DNA of 64,000 nt from Porphyromonas circumdentaria (GCF_900167105.1 NZ_FUXE01000010.1:17967-81966); one strand, 5' to 3'. Positions 1 to 9,524 are shown, counted from the first letter of the stretch. The notes: generated from the sequence alone by a model not told the origin. Program-made: numbers and translations.

Positions 1-748
1 TGGTGGCTATCGCTATGTAACACTCTCCGTGCCCCTCGTAGAAAGCAATCTCAGCAGAGTCTGCCAAGCGGGAGTCATAGGTGGCATCTTCCCTACGAAC
101 ACTCAGGCGATCGACCAATAGATAGAAATCTCCAGACTCTAATAGCGTGTTATCGACTTCATCAATATAGTAGACCTTGTTACCTATCGCTATTCGGCTA
201 AAACCCGAGCTCTGATAAAGCTGTAATTGTGTCTGTAAAGTATTTGTTCCTGACAGATGCACTGGAGCCAAAAGTAAAAAGCGTGTCCCCTCTTCCAATG
301 TTTTTGAAAAAGCAACAACGTCGTGCACCGTGTGCTTTTTAACTTCATCCCCAGAAATAGGCGAGTAAGTACGCCCGAAGCGGGCAAAGAGCATTTTGAG
401 ATAATCGTAAATCTCGGTAATTGTGCCCACCGTACTGCGAGGATTACGACTTATAACACGTTGCTGTATAGCCACAGCTGGAGGAATATAGCGTATAAAA
501 TCACAATCGGGCTTGGGCATACGATTCAAAAACTGCCGAGCATAACTCGACAAACTCTCTACATACCGGCGTTGCCCCTCTGCATAAAGGGTATCAAAAG
601 CCAAGGAACTCTTGCCCGAGCCACTAACCCCTGTAACCACGGTAAGTTTACCACGGGGAATAGAAACATCTATATTCTTCAGGTTATTGACCCTGTTTCC
701 CCGAATTTCTATGTCCCCAATGTCTATTCCTTTTCTTGTTTTTGACAT
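1..748 (-). CDS. uvrA: Excinuclease ABC subunit A (UvrA) paralogue, N-terminal 249 residues only
   Basis: ATP-dependent DNA damage recognition protein of the UvrABC family, cut by the left window edge. Translating the minus strand from the ATG at 748 gives an unbroken reading frame to base 1. It begins with the UvrA-type opening (EIRGNRVNNLKNIDVSIPRG), a Walker A GVSGSGKSS, then AEGQRRYVESLSSYARQF and NPRSTVGTITEIYDYLK, all hallmarks of UvrA ATPase domain I. The second half, zinc fingers and signature motifs lie outside the window. It differs clearly from the complete UvrA at 10721-13561 (for example SLSSYARQFLNRM against TFSAYARSFIGNN), so these are two old paralogues. Which one carries general nucleotide excision repair cannot be told here. 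The minus-strand neighbour rpiB ends 142 bp upstream. Confidence 0.93.
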   Translation of the reverse strand, partial: MSKTRKGIDIGDIEIRGNRVNNLKNIDVSIPRGKLTVVTGVSGSGKSSLAFDTLYAEGQRRYVESLSSYARQFLNRMPKPDCDFIRYIPPAVAIQQRVISRNPRSTVGTITEIYDYLKMLFARFGRTYSPISGDEVKKHTVHDVVAFSKTLEEGTRFLLLAPVHLSGTNTLQTQLQLYQSSGFSRIAIGNKVYYIDEVDNTLLESGDFYLLVDRLSVRREDATYDSRLADSAEIAFYEGHGECYIAIAT

Positions 749-890
749 CTTCTTATACTACTTTTATTCAGTTTTCAAAAGGTTTTGACAGGCTCTTACA
801 CAGGTGCACAAGATGTCTATCTGTATGGTTTATCAAGCATCAATTGTAAGCCCAAAAGCATCTCCACACTTAACGCGACAAAAGACAAAA

Positions 891-1322
891 TCAATCGAGA
901 GCAATCTTTTTTACTCTCGCCTCATGACGTCCACCTTCAAAAGGAGTCGATAAAAAAGTATTTACTATTCTCTCTGCTTCCTCAAACGAAATAAAACGAG
1001 CAGGAAGGGATAATACATTCGCATTATTATGGGCTTTTGCCAATGCAGCTAACTCTTCACTCCAACACAAAGCCGCACGCACTTTTTGATGTTTATTCAG
1101 TGCCATAGAGATTCCATTGCCCGAACCACACACAGCAATGCCCATAGATAACTCTCCCGCATCAATTGCACGACCAAGCAAATGAGCAAAATCAGGGTAA
1201 TCAGCTCTCTCTTCCGAATGAGTTCCAAAATCTACACATTCATACCCTTTCGCTGTTAATAGCCTTTTAATCTCCTCTTTCAACAGGTAGCCTGCATGAT
1301 CACAACACAATCCACACTTCAT
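891..1322 (-). CDS. rpiB: Ribose-5-phosphate isomerase B
   Basis: Cytoplasmic isomerase interconverting ribose 5-phosphate and ribulose 5-phosphate (non-oxidative pentose phosphate pathway). The 143-residue length fits the RpiB/LacAB family. Visible family features are the N-terminal CDHAG (Asp8-His9), DFGTHSEERADYPDFA, and the anion-binding VCGSGNGISMALNKH containing Cys65, the expected catalytic base. I chose the ATG at 1322 because the family begins directly with this strand; an in-frame start eight codons upstream would add only a Lys/Glu-rich tail. It lies between uvrA and rprY, all minus strand, but the 456-bp gap upstream and the terminator behind rprY argue for its own transcript. Confidence 0.92.
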   Translation of the reverse strand: MKCGLCCDHAGYLLKEEIKRLLTAKGYECVDFGTHSEERADYPDFAHLLGRAIDAGELSMGIAVCGSGNGISMALNKHQKVRAALCWSEELAALAKAHNNANVLSLPARFISFEEAERIVNTFLSTPFEGGRHEARVKKIALD

Positions 1323-1697
1323 AATTTTCTCTTTTTCTTTAAGCACACCCCTTTTCTCTATCTTTCAACGCAAAAATTCCATAGGAGTATACTTTTCTAT
1401 TTTATATCCTATTAGTTAAGTAGCTACAAAACTATATATAAATACGGGTTGAAACTACATTATTCTTCTGCTTATGGAGCTGCTCCCCAAAATTCTTACA
1501 ACATCTTTGTTGATATTTGATCCGATTATACCTCTACGTCAAACCACTCTCTCCCTCTCAAGAGCTCTTACAATATCGAAGGGTATCTGAAAGTATCTTG
1601 AATTAGGTTGAGAAGATTTTTGAGATAAAGTTGCAATCTTAGAAAATATACAGAAGCCCCCATACAGAAGCCTCCCTTTAGACACAAAGGGAGGCAT
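1323..1697. other. Intergenic region between rprY and rpiB
   Basis: No convincing gene. It holds a perfect 10-bp inverted repeat (GCCTCCCTTT at 1670-1679, AAAGGGAGGC at 1686-1695, 6-nt loop) next to the rprY terminator, and a possible minus-strand -7 box (TAGTTTTG, complement of 1427-1434) about 105 bp upstream of rpiB without a good -33 partner. Confidence 0.5.
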
Positions 1698-1748
1698 AAA
1701 AAAAGGATACCAAGAAAATCCTTAAGAATAAGGAAATCTTAGGTATCC
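1698..1748 (-). terminator. Rho-independent terminator behind rprY
   Basis: Outer arms GGATACC (1705-1711) and GGTATCC (1742-1748) pair, with further pairing inside (AAGA/TCTT and CCTT/AAGG). On the minus strand the hairpin is followed directly by seven T residues (complement of 1698-1704). It begins 30 bp after the rprY stop codon. A second, GC-rich hairpin (1670-1695) follows the T tract. Confidence 0.75.
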
Positions 1749-1778
1749 CTCCTATAGTTAGGTTATAGGACCAAGGCT

Positions 1779-2504
1779 TTAGATTATCGTAATCTTATCT
1801 TCAGGGATGTTCACCCCTGTTGTATTCAAACGATAGCCTCGTCCATGTACGTTCTTTATTTCAAGAGAAGGATCTGCCTTCAATATCTTACGCAACTTTG
1901 TGATGTAAACATCCATACTGCGGGCGTTGAAGTAGTTATCATTTTCCCAAATAGTTTTGAGGGCATAATTACGCTCCAAAGTTTCATTAGCAAAGCTGCA
2001 TAACAAGGCCAAAAGCTGGCTCTCTTTAGTCGTTAACTTAGTAACTTGTGTGCCGAGAGTCAGTGTTTGTTTTTGTGTATCGAAAACAAACTTTCCTAAC
2101 TGATAGTAGGGTCTAATGCGAGAGTCTACTCCTCTAACCCGACGCATTATAGCCTCGATACGAGCCAAAAGCTCATCCAAGCTAAAGGGCTTAGTAACAT
2201 AGTCGTCGCCTCCTACTGTAAACCCGTGAAGAACATCCTCTTTCATCGTTTTTGCTGTCAAGAAGATAATAGGCACTGTACTATTTACAGAGCGTATCTC
2301 CTGTGCCACAGAAAAACCATCCTTAAGAGGCATCATCACATCCAAAATACAGAGATCATATTGCGTTTTTTCAAAGTTACGTATCCCCTCTTCCCCATCA
2401 CGGAAAAGATCTGTGTCGAACCCTTTAGTATCTAAGAATTCCTTGAGAAGCATCCCCAAATTTTCGTCGTCTTCACAGAAAAAGATTTTCAATTTTTCGT
2501 CCAT
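1779..2504 (-). CDS. rprY: Response regulator RprY, OmpR/PhoB type
   Basis: DNA-binding response regulator. Residues 1-120 form a receiver domain with the acidic pocket Glu11-Asp12-Asp13, phospho-acceptor Asp55 in LDVMMP, the switch Thr83 in FLTAKT and Lys105 in KPF. Residues about 134-228 form an OmpR-type winged helix (TTKESQLLALL ... MDVYITKLRKIL ... NVHGRGYRL). At 241 residues it is normal length and strongly resembles RprY of Bacteroides and Porphyromonas. The kinase gene rprX lies upstream on the same strand with a 105-bp gap, so the two are probably co-transcribed. RprY in P. gingivalis has been tied to oxidative stress and sodium-pump genes; that role here is inferred. Confidence 0.93.
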   Translation of the reverse strand: MDEKLKIFFCEDDENLGMLLKEFLDTKGFDTDLFRDGEEGIRNFEKTQYDLCILDVMMPLKDGFSVAQEIRSVNSTVPIIFLTAKTMKEDVLHGFTVGGDDYVTKPFSLDELLARIEAIMRRVRGVDSRIRPYYQLGKFVFDTQKQTLTLGTQVTKLTTKESQLLALLCSFANETLERNYALKTIWENDNYFNARSMDVYITKLRKILKADPSLEIKNVHGRGYRLNTTGVNIPEDKITII

Positions 2505-2609
2505 AGCTATCTATAATAATGTTTTATCTCGTTCTTTTTATCACTATATCCTCCCGTTGATATATATATTATAACAAATAAAAGTGTAAAAGGTTTATTT
2601 TCGTTTTCC

Positions 2610-4166
2610 CTATCTTTGTACGCGTTCTTCTGCGGGTAAATCAACTATCATGGTGGTTCCCGCATTCAATTTACTTTCAACACCGACTTTCCCGCCCATA
2701 TCTTTTACGGTCTTTGCTACATAAGCAAGTCCTAATCCAAAACCTTTTGTGTCGTGCACATTTCCAGTGTCTACTCGAAAGTATTGGCGAAAGATACTTT
2801 TTTGGTCCGCTTTGGCAATACCTATACCATTATCCTTTATAGCAATGCGTAAAATATTCGGTGCAGGATTGGTCATTGAGATAGAAAGAATAGGAGGAAC
2901 ATCGGTCTTTCTATACTTAATAGCATTCTCCAAAAGATTGAATATAACATTCTGCAAGTGTATCTTGTCTACATGAACATAGGTCTCTGTTGCAGAAAAA
3001 TGCCCCTCCATAGAACCGCCCAAACGCTCACACTGCAAACGATACAATGTAAGAGCATGCTCAATCAAGCTGGTACAATCAAACCAAGAAAAGTGATAGC
3101 ACACCTTACCCTCATTAATCAAAGTAAACTGTAGAATCTTATCTGCCAAAAAGAAAAGCCGTTCAGCTTCACTTTGCATTGCTTCTAAAATCTTTTTGCT
3201 TCTTTCCTTATTACTGATTATTGAATCTTGGCTCAGCATGCTCGAAGCCAACTTTATAGAAGTCACAGGTGTTTTAAGCTCGTGAGTCATGTTATGCACA
3301 AAGTTGTGTCTATCCTTCTCAAATCTCTGCTGACGAGAATAAAGTACTACTGCTATCACAAACAAAAGAAAAACTGTAAGTATAGATACAACCGAAGGAA
3401 TTGCATAAGTATATATGTTTTGATAATTATTGTGATCATAAAAAATCACCTGAATAAAACCAGAAGAAACGCTCCCGATAGTAATCTTATCAAAAAGAGG
3501 TAAACAAATAGAATTTTTATCGGATCCCGAAATTCCATAAGGAGGTCCCATCTCATATATTATCTTCTCCTTACGATCATAAATTTTATATACAAAAGGC
3601 TCTTCTATTCCTACAGAAGCGAGATTGCGCTTCAAAGACTGCAAAAGCGTCATATGTGAAATTTTATCACACATTGGACGCATGTCATTATCCAAATTAA
3701 TTATGGACGATAGTATAATGTCACTAATGGCCTCATGCTGGAAAAAATAAGCCTCTGTAAGTCTTTTCTGTACATCCAGAGAAATAGACGTATGTGCATA
3801 ACTCTCAGACGTATAGTTTTGCATCCAAGGAGGGCAAGAAGAGAAAGGAGAAGAACTTATTAGAGCTCCCCACTTGGTAAACTTTTCAATCTCGTCTAAT
3901 TTAGGATCATTTAAGTAGGGAGATGCATATTGACTTTTTTGCAACAGAGGAGAGTGTCCTTCCAAATTCTCTAGAACGAAGGAAGAAATTGCCTCCTTTT
4001 CAACGATGTCCTTTGCCTTAGATATTGCCGACTGAGCCAACTTAAAAAACTGATCATTATAGCTATCCTTCATCTCAAGCATGTACTTGATCTGTAATAA
4101 CAAGGCTGATGATAAGGCAAACGAAGCCAAAACAATCAAGAAGTTATATAATCTCTTTTTCTTCAT
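2610..4166 (-). CDS. rprX: Membrane sensor histidine kinase RprX
   Basis: Inner-membrane sensor kinase of the RprX/RprY two-component system. Transmembrane segments at about 7-27 and 253-277 enclose a periplasmic sensor of about 225 residues with no recognisable named fold. The cytoplasmic part has a HisKA domain with His295 in HELKTP, the N box around NLLENAIKY (Asn414), the G1 box DNGIGI (445-450) and the G2 box GFGLGL (475-480), so all catalytic parts are intact. The length of 518 residues fits RprX of Bacteroides. The ATG at 4166 puts the first membrane segment at the very N-terminus. It is followed by rprY. A minus-strand TATCTTTG (complement of 4394-4401) is a possible -7 promoter element far upstream. 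Confidence 0.93.
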   Translation of the reverse strand: MKKKRLYNFLIVLASFALSSALLLQIKYMLEMKDSYNDQFFKLAQSAISKAKDIVEKEAISSFVLENLEGHSPLLQKSQYASPYLNDPKLDEIEKFTKWGALISSSPFSSCPPWMQNYTSESYAHTSISLDVQKRLTEAYFFQHEAISDIILSSIINLDNDMRPMCDKISHMTLLQSLKRNLASVGIEEPFVYKIYDRKEKIIYEMGPPYGISGSDKNSICLPLFDKITIGSVSSGFIQVIFYDHNNYQNIYTYAIPSVVSILTVFLLFVIAVVLYSRQQRFEKDRHNFVHNMTHELKTPVTSIKLASSMLSQDSIISNKERSKKILEAMQSEAERLFFLADKILQFTLINEGKVCYHFSWFDCTSLIEHALTLYRLQCERLGGSMEGHFSATETYVHVDKIHLQNVIFNLLENAIKYRKTDVPPILSISMTNPAPNILRIAIKDNGIGIAKADQKSIFRQYFRVDTGNVHDTKGFGLGLAYVAKTVKDMGGKVGVESKLNAGTTMIVDLPAEERVQR

Positions 4167-4669
4167 TGTATTACCCGATTTAACTCACTACTCCTTAAGA
4201 TAAGGACAAGGCTTTTACACTAACTCTACTTTTCGTTAAACAGTTAAACACCAAAATCCCGTAAAGGATCAGGAGAAAGAATCTTATAAGAATCTACATT
4301 TTTAAAGATTTTGCCGAAGTATTCGTTTCTCTAAAATCCATATTCTTATCCATCTGTCCATCTCCTTATGATACCACTGTACACATCATTCTGCAAAGAT
4401 AGTATTTTTATGATTTTGTAAAAGCACATTTACTCTTGAGATATAATTAATCAAAAGAAAAGTTTAATTCGACCGTTGCAAAAGGCATGACTTCTACGAA
4501 CGAAATAATATGCTCCTCTCTTGGACAGATATTGATATTCCAACAGAGACAAGTAGCAATAAATGATGAAACTCTTTTTATATTTGAACAAATACCTCCC
4601 ATTTTTGCCACAAGCTGTTTGCAAAAACGAAAAGAAATATTACCTTTGCTCGCAAATAGTTGGTAAATT
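4167..4669. other. Divergent intergenic region between rprX and the AAA ATPase gene
   Basis: No gene seen. It is AT-rich and carries the plus-strand promoter at 4618-4648 and a minus-strand -7-like box (CAAAGATA at 4394-4401 read on the plus strand) that may drive rprXY with a leader of more than 200 nt. I see no hairpin or direct repeat strong enough to name. Confidence 0.5.
4618..4648 (+). promoter_or_regulatory. Bacteroidota -33/-7 promoter for the AAA ATPase gene
   Basis: TTTG at 4618-4621, 19-nt spacer, then TACCTTTG at 4641-4648. This matches the primary sigma factor consensus of Bacteroidota (TTTG, then TAnnTTTG). Transcription would start near 4655, leaving a leader of only about 15 nt before the ATG at 4670. 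Confidence 0.7.
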
Positions 4670-5848
4670 ATGATAGAAAGTCTTTTTAGGACACACGACC
4701 ATTTACTTAGGCATCGTCCCAGTTCTGTGAGAAGATTTTTGATGGATGAAATAGATTCTCAAGAACGTTTGATCGGTATCATTGGTTCGCGTGGCATAGG
4801 AAAAACAACATTTCTACTGGACTGGGCTGTCGAAAAGTATGGCGTTCTGAACAGGAAGTGTTTGTATGTGAATCTCAATCATTTTCTCTTCTCAACAATA
4901 AAATTGGTAGATTTTGCCAGCTCTTTTGTTGCTCAAGGAGGAGAAATGCTGCTCTTGGATCAGATATTCAAATATCCTAATTGGCAGTCAGAGTTAAATG
5001 AGTGCCACTCAAAATACCCCACCTTAAGTATTATGTATACAGGCTCCCCTCTGATAGAGGAGACCTTGGATTGGGAAACCTATAAAGGCAAGATTTACAG
5101 ACTTCCAGGATTTTCTCTTCGCGAGTACATCAATTCCCAAACGGGACTTGATTTACCCGTATTTAAATGGGAGGATATTATTAATAATCATGTGAAGATT
5201 AGCAAGACTATTTTGGAACAAACCAATCCTAATAGTTGGTTTAATGATTACATCCACCATGGTTACTACCCCTTTTTTTTAGCAGAAAGCACTTATTCGG
5301 AAAGTCTGCTGAAAAATATAAATATGACTCTCGAAGTAGATGTCATGTACATTAGGAATATAGACCAACGGTTATTACCCAAACTACGTACTCTTTTGTA
5401 TTTGATTTCCCTATCCTCTCCTACCTTATTAAATGTATCTCAATTGGCAAAAGGGATATCAACTTCTCGAGCAACGGTTACAAACTATGTGAACTTCCTT
5501 AAAGAGGCCGAATTGATAGCCTTGGTTCATCGCTCCGAAGCGACAGAGGCAAAGTCCTCTCTCATCAGTTACTTAGATAATACGAACTTAGGCTATGTAT
5601 TGGCTCCAGAATCTCTTTCCGAAACAGAGATCTGTCGTACATTCTTCTTAAATCAAGTGAGTAAATGCTTGAAAGTAGAGGCTACGGTACGAGCCCATGT
5701 GAACTTCATCGTTGACTCAAAACATCAGTTTAGAATCGATAAGGAAACAAATGCCCGCTATCGTTTGGATAGATTGTATGCAGTAAACAATATTAATACA
5801 GGGGCAAAGAATATAATTCCCTTGTGGTTATTTGGATTTCTATATTAA
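4670..5848 (+). CDS. AAA-type ATPase with winged-helix/DUF4143-like C-terminal part, Walker B Glu replaced by Gln
   Basis: Member of the large prokaryotic AAA_14/DUF4143 ATPase family, whose members are mostly of unknown function. Walker A is GSRGIGKTT (39-47, Lys45). Walker B reads LLLDQI around Asp97, where the family usually has DE, so the catalytic Glu is Gln98. A sensor-like YTGS follows. Residues about 255-292 form a winged helix (LAKGISTSRATVTNYVNFL), followed by the DUF4143-like region. The protein ends in IPLWLFGFLY, the usual end of this family in Bacteroidota, so the gene looks complete. It has its own promoter and stands 59 bp before nifJ on the same strand. No substrate or partner can be named. 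Confidence 0.8.
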   Translation: MIESLFRTHDHLLRHRPSSVRRFLMDEIDSQERLIGIIGSRGIGKTTFLLDWAVEKYGVLNRKCLYVNLNHFLFSTIKLVDFASSFVAQGGEMLLLDQIFKYPNWQSELNECHSKYPTLSIMYTGSPLIEETLDWETYKGKIYRLPGFSLREYINSQTGLDLPVFKWEDIINNHVKISKTILEQTNPNSWFNDYIHHGYYPFFLAESTYSESLLKNINMTLEVDVMYIRNIDQRLLPKLRTLLYLISLSSPTLLNVSQLAKGISTSRATVTNYVNFLKEAELIALVHRSEATEAKSSLISYLDNTNLGYVLAPESLSETEICRTFFLNQVSKCLKVEATVRAHVNFIVDSKHQFRIDKETNARYRLDRLYAVNNINTGAKNIIPLWLFGFLY

Positions 5849-5907
5849 TCCAGACTACAGGAACAAGAACGACTTATAAAAATTGAAAGATTAAAGAATA
5901 TATCATT

Positions 5908-8900
5908 ATGGCAAAACAGAAGAAAATGATGACTTGTGATGGTAATCAGGCTGCTGCTCATATCGCTTATATGTTTAGCGAGGTTGCTGCAATCTACCCC
6001 ATCACTCCATCTTCAACTATGGCAGAGTTCGTGGATGAGTGGGCTGCTCAGAAGCGTAAAAACATATTTGGAGAGATTGTCAAAGTAGAAGAAATGCAAA
6101 GTGAAGGAGGTGCAGTAGCGGCAATGCACGGAGCACTTCAGGCAGGGGCGTTGGCAACAACCTTTACCGCTTCTCAGGGACTTCTTTTGATGCTTCCTAA
6201 TATGTATAAGATAGCTGGGGAATTGCTTCCTGGTGTATTCCATGTTTCAGCTCGTGCTATCGCAGCCCAAGCTCTCTCTATCTTCGGAGACCACCAAGAT
6301 GTAATGGCAGCCCGTATGACTGGTTTTGCTCAGTTGTGTACAGGGTCTGTACAGGAAGTTATGGATTTGGCTGCTGTAGCTCACTTAACAGCACTAAAGA
6401 CACGTGTTCCTTTTATCCATTTCTTCGATGGATTCCGTACATCTCACGAAATTCAAAAAATCGAATCATTGGAGACAGAAGACCTTCTGCCTTTAATTGA
6501 CCAACAAGCTCTTTTAGAGTTCCGCAAGAGAGCACTTACACCTAATGCTCCTGTAACCCGTGGTACAGCACAAAATGGAGATATCTACTTCCAAAGCCGC
6601 GAAGCTGCAAACCCATTCTATCTGGCAGTTCCAGATATGGTTCAAGAGTATATGGATAAGATGGCCCAACTAACGGGACGCCAATATCATCTCTTTGATT
6701 ACTACGGAGCTCCCGATGCCGAGCACGTTATCATCGCAATGGGTTCTGTTACAGAAGCTATCCGTGAGGTAATTGACTACAAACAAGCACAAGGGGAGAA
6801 GGTAGGTCTTCTATCGGTACACCTCTACCGTCCTTTCAGTGTTAAGCATTTCCTCGGTGCTCTACCTAAGACCGTAAAAAGAATTGCTGTTTTGGATCGT
6901 ACCAAGGAGCCTGGTTCTGCTGGAGAGCCTCTATATATGGATGTTCGTACAGCCTTCTTTGGAGTAGAAAACGCACCTCTCATTGTAGGAGGTCGCTACG
7001 GTCTCTCTTCTAAAGACACAACTCCAGCTCAAATTGCTTCTGTGTACGACAACCTTAGCCAAGCCTTACCCAAGAATCACTTCACCATAGGTATTGTGGA
7101 CGACGTGACCTTCACTTCTCTGCCACAACACGAAGACTTGATTTTCAATGACGGAACTTTTGAAGCTAAATTCTACGGACTTGGAGCAGATGGAACAGTA
7201 GGAGCCAACAAAAACTCTGTTAAGATTATCGGAGATAATACAGATAAGTATTGTCAAGCCTACTTTGCCTACGACTCTAAGAAGTCTGGTGGTTTTACAG
7301 CTTCTCACCTTCGTTTTGGGGATAAACCAATTCGTTCTACTTACCTTGTGGTAACTCCAGACTTTGTGGCATGCCACGTACCTGCTTACCTGCATATGTA
7401 CGATGTGCTTAAAGGTCTTAAAAAGAATGGTACATTTCTTCTGAACTCCATCTGGGAACCCGAAGATATCGAACGTCATCTCCCTAACAAGATTAAGAGA
7501 TACCTCGCCAAAAACAACATCCGTTTCTTCACAATCAATGCAACAAGCATCGCACAAGAAATAGGATTGGGTAATAGAACTAACACCATCTTGCAGTCGG
7601 CTTTCTTCAAGATTGCCAACGTAATTCCTTACGAACTTGCTGTTGAGCAGATGAAGAAGTTCATCGTTAAGAGCTATGCAAAGAAAGGAGATAGCATCGT
7701 AAATATGAACTACGCTGCTGTGGATCGTGGAGCAGACGTTATTGAAATCCCTGTCAAGCCAGAGTGGGCTTCACTTGGAGATGAACCTGTAGTTCGCCAT
7801 GAAGATGACACGGACTTTATCTACAATGTAGTACGTAAAGTCAATGCTCAAGCTGGAGACGATCTGCCCGTTTCTGCTTTCATCGGACGCGAAGATGGTA
7901 CTTGGGATAATGGAACAGCGGCAAGCGAAAAACGAGGTGTGGCAACATTTGTTCCTCAATGGAAGGCAGACAACTGTATCCAGTGTAACCAATGTGCTTA
8001 TGTATGCCCTCACGCAACTATCCGTCCATTCCTTCTTGACGAAGCAGAACGTAACACAACAGGTGTACACTCTCTCCCAGCTATCGGTAAGGGCATGAAG
8101 GAAGCAGGTATTACCTTCCGCATTCAAGTAGATGTTCTTGACTGTTTGGGTTGTGGCAACTGCGCTAACGTATGTCCTGGCAACAAGAATGGAAAAGCTC
8201 TCGAGATGTTACCTCTCGAAACCCAATACGACGAACAGAAGAATTGGGATAAAATGGTAAAACAAGTAACCAATAAGGCGCATCTCGTAGATATTTTGGC
8301 AAACGTAAAGAACTCTCAGTTTGCACAACCTCTCTTTGAATTCTCTGGAGCATGTGCAGGATGTGGAGAAACTCCTTACGTAAAACTCATTACCCAGCTC
8401 TTTGGAGATCGTCAGATGGTTGCTAACGCAACAGGATGTTCTTCTATTTACTCTGGTTCTGCACCATCTACACCTTATACTACAAACGCCAAAGGCCATG
8501 GACCTGCTTGGGCAAACTCTCTATTCGAAGACAATGCAGAGTTTGGTCTTGGAATGCAGATAGCAGCAACCACACTTCGCGAACGCTTGTTACACGAAGT
8601 AGAGCGAGTGCTTGACTCCAATAATGCCAATGCAGAACTTCGTCCTCTACTTGAGGAGTGGATTGAAAAATTCCACGACGGCGTAGAAACTCGTCGTCTG
8701 ACCGATGCTATCGTTCCTGTTTTGGAAAAAGATTCGTCTGATGTTTTGGCACCTCTTCGTGAACTTAAGGATTACTTCCTCAAGCACTCACAATGGATTA
8801 TCGGGGGTGACGGTTGGGCATACGATATCGGCTTCGGCGGTCTTGATCACGTGTTGGCATCGGGTAAGAATGTCAATATCCTTGTCCTCGATACCGAAGT

Positions 8901-9474
8901 TTACTCCAATACGGGCGGTCAATCTTCTAAGAGTACTCCTGTAGGGGCTATTGCAAAGTTTGCTGCTGGCGGTAAGCGTGTACGCAAAAAAGATCTTGGT
9001 CTTATAGCAACAACTTACGGTTACGTATATGTAGCCCAAATCGCAATGGGAGCTAACCAAGCTCAAACGCTCAAAGTGTTGAGAGAGGCAGAAGCTTACG
9101 ATGGACCATCTTTGGTAATTGCCTACTCACCTTGTATTTCTCACGGACTTAAGGGAGGTATGGGTAACTCTCAAATGGAAGAGAAGAGAGCTGTTGAATG
9201 CGGTTACTGGCACTTGTGGCACTACGATCCGACATTAGCAGAAGAGGGTAAGAATCCTTTCGTCTTCGACAGTAAAGAGCCCGAGTGGGATAAGTTCAAA
9301 GACTTCTTGAAGAATGAGGTTCGTTACTCATCACTGTACAAGCAGTTCCCCGAAGAGGCAGAAGAATTGGCAAATGCTTCTTTAGATGCGGCACAGTATC
9401 GTTATCAATCGTATCAACGTCTTGTTCGCACAGCTTGGTCTGAAGAAGAAGTTGTTGCAGAAGAAACGAAATAA
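5908..9474 (+). CDS. nifJ: Pyruvate:ferredoxin (flavodoxin) oxidoreductase
   Basis: Single-chain 1188-residue enzyme that decarboxylates pyruvate to acetyl-CoA and CO2 and reduces ferredoxin, central to anaerobic energy metabolism. The order is domain I/II (pyruvate-binding, YPITPSSTMAE near the N-terminus), the gamma-type domain around 430-600, and an inserted ferredoxin domain with two 4Fe-4S motifs (CIQCNQCAYVCP near 690 and CLGCGNCANVCPG near 745). The C-terminal thiamine diphosphate domain has the proximal-cluster cysteines in CAGCGETP, GCSSIY, and GDGWAYDIGFGGLDHVL with NTGGQ near 966-1005. Length is normal for fused PFORs. It is followed by a strong terminator at 9488. Codon use is regular, fitting a highly expressed gene. 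Several long antisense reading frames across it are shadows. Confidence 0.97.
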   Translation: MAKQKKMMTCDGNQAAAHIAYMFSEVAAIYPITPSSTMAEFVDEWAAQKRKNIFGEIVKVEEMQSEGGAVAAMHGALQAGALATTFTASQGLLLMLPNMYKIAGELLPGVFHVSARAIAAQALSIFGDHQDVMAARMTGFAQLCTGSVQEVMDLAAVAHLTALKTRVPFIHFFDGFRTSHEIQKIESLETEDLLPLIDQQALLEFRKRALTPNAPVTRGTAQNGDIYFQSREAANPFYLAVPDMVQEYMDKMAQLTGRQYHLFDYYGAPDAEHVIIAMGSVTEAIREVIDYKQAQGEKVGLLSVHLYRPFSVKHFLGALPKTVKRIAVLDRTKEPGSAGEPLYMDVRTAFFGVENAPLIVGGRYGLSSKDTTPAQIASVYDNLSQALPKNHFTIGIVDDVTFTSLPQHEDLIFNDGTFEAKFYGLGADGTVGANKNSVKIIGDNTDKYCQAYFAYDSKKSGGFTASHLRFGDKPIRSTYLVVTPDFVACHVPAYLHMYDVLKGLKKNGTFLLNSIWEPEDIERHLPNKIKRYLAKNNIRFFTINATSIAQEIGLGNRTNTILQSAFFKIANVIPYELAVEQMKKFIVKSYAKKGDSIVNMNYAAVDRGADVIEIPVKPEWASLGDEPVVRHEDDTDFIYNVVRKVNAQAGDDLPVSAFIGREDGTWDNGTAASEKRGVATFVPQWKADNCIQCNQCAYVCPHATIRPFLLDEAERNTTGVHSLPAIGKGMKEAGITFRIQVDVLDCLGCGNCANVCPGNKNGKALEMLPLETQYDEQKNWDKMVKQVTNKAHLVDILANVKNSQFAQPLFEFSGACAGCGETPYVKLITQLFGDRQMVANATGCSSIYSGSAPSTPYTTNAKGHGPAWANSLFEDNAEFGLGMQIAATTLRERLLHEVERVLDSNNANAELRPLLEEWIEKFHDGVETRRLTDAIVPVLEKDSSDVLAPLRELKDYFLKHSQWIIGGDGWAYDIGFGGLDHVLASGKNVNILVLDTEVYSNTGGQSSKSTPVGAIAKFAAGGKRVRKKDLGLIATTYGYVYVAQIAMGANQAQTLKVLREAEAYDGPSLVIAYSPCISHGLKGGMGNSQMEEKRAVECGYWHLWHYDPTLAEEGKNPFVFDSKEPEWDKFKDFLKNEVRYSSLYKQFPEEAEELANASLDAAQYRYQSYQRLVRTAWSEEEVVAEETK

Positions 9475-9487
9475 TATACTCACTTGC

Positions 9488-9524
9488 AAAAAGAGTCCCA
9501 ATATCATCTTGGGACTCTTTTTTT
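9488..9524 (+). terminator. Strong, probably bidirectional terminator between nifJ and the HU-HIG gene
   Basis: Perfect stem of at least 12 bp: AAAGAGTCCCAA (9490-9501) pairs with TTGGGACTCTTT (9509-9520) across a 7-nt loop, followed by T residues on the plus strand and, because of the A run at 9488-9492, by T residues on the minus strand as well. It lies between convergent genes. Confidence 0.9.

Noticed and set aside
1670..1748. Two adjacent hairpins considered as a riboswitch or small RNA
   Set aside because: They lie downstream of rprY on its strand, one is followed by a T7 tract, and no gene starts just after them; a terminator explains them.
7066..9066. Several long antisense frames inside nifJ (up to 163 codons)
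   Set aside because: They lie opposite a very strong coding gene with regular codon use, Cys-rich and without domains; they are shadows of nifJ.
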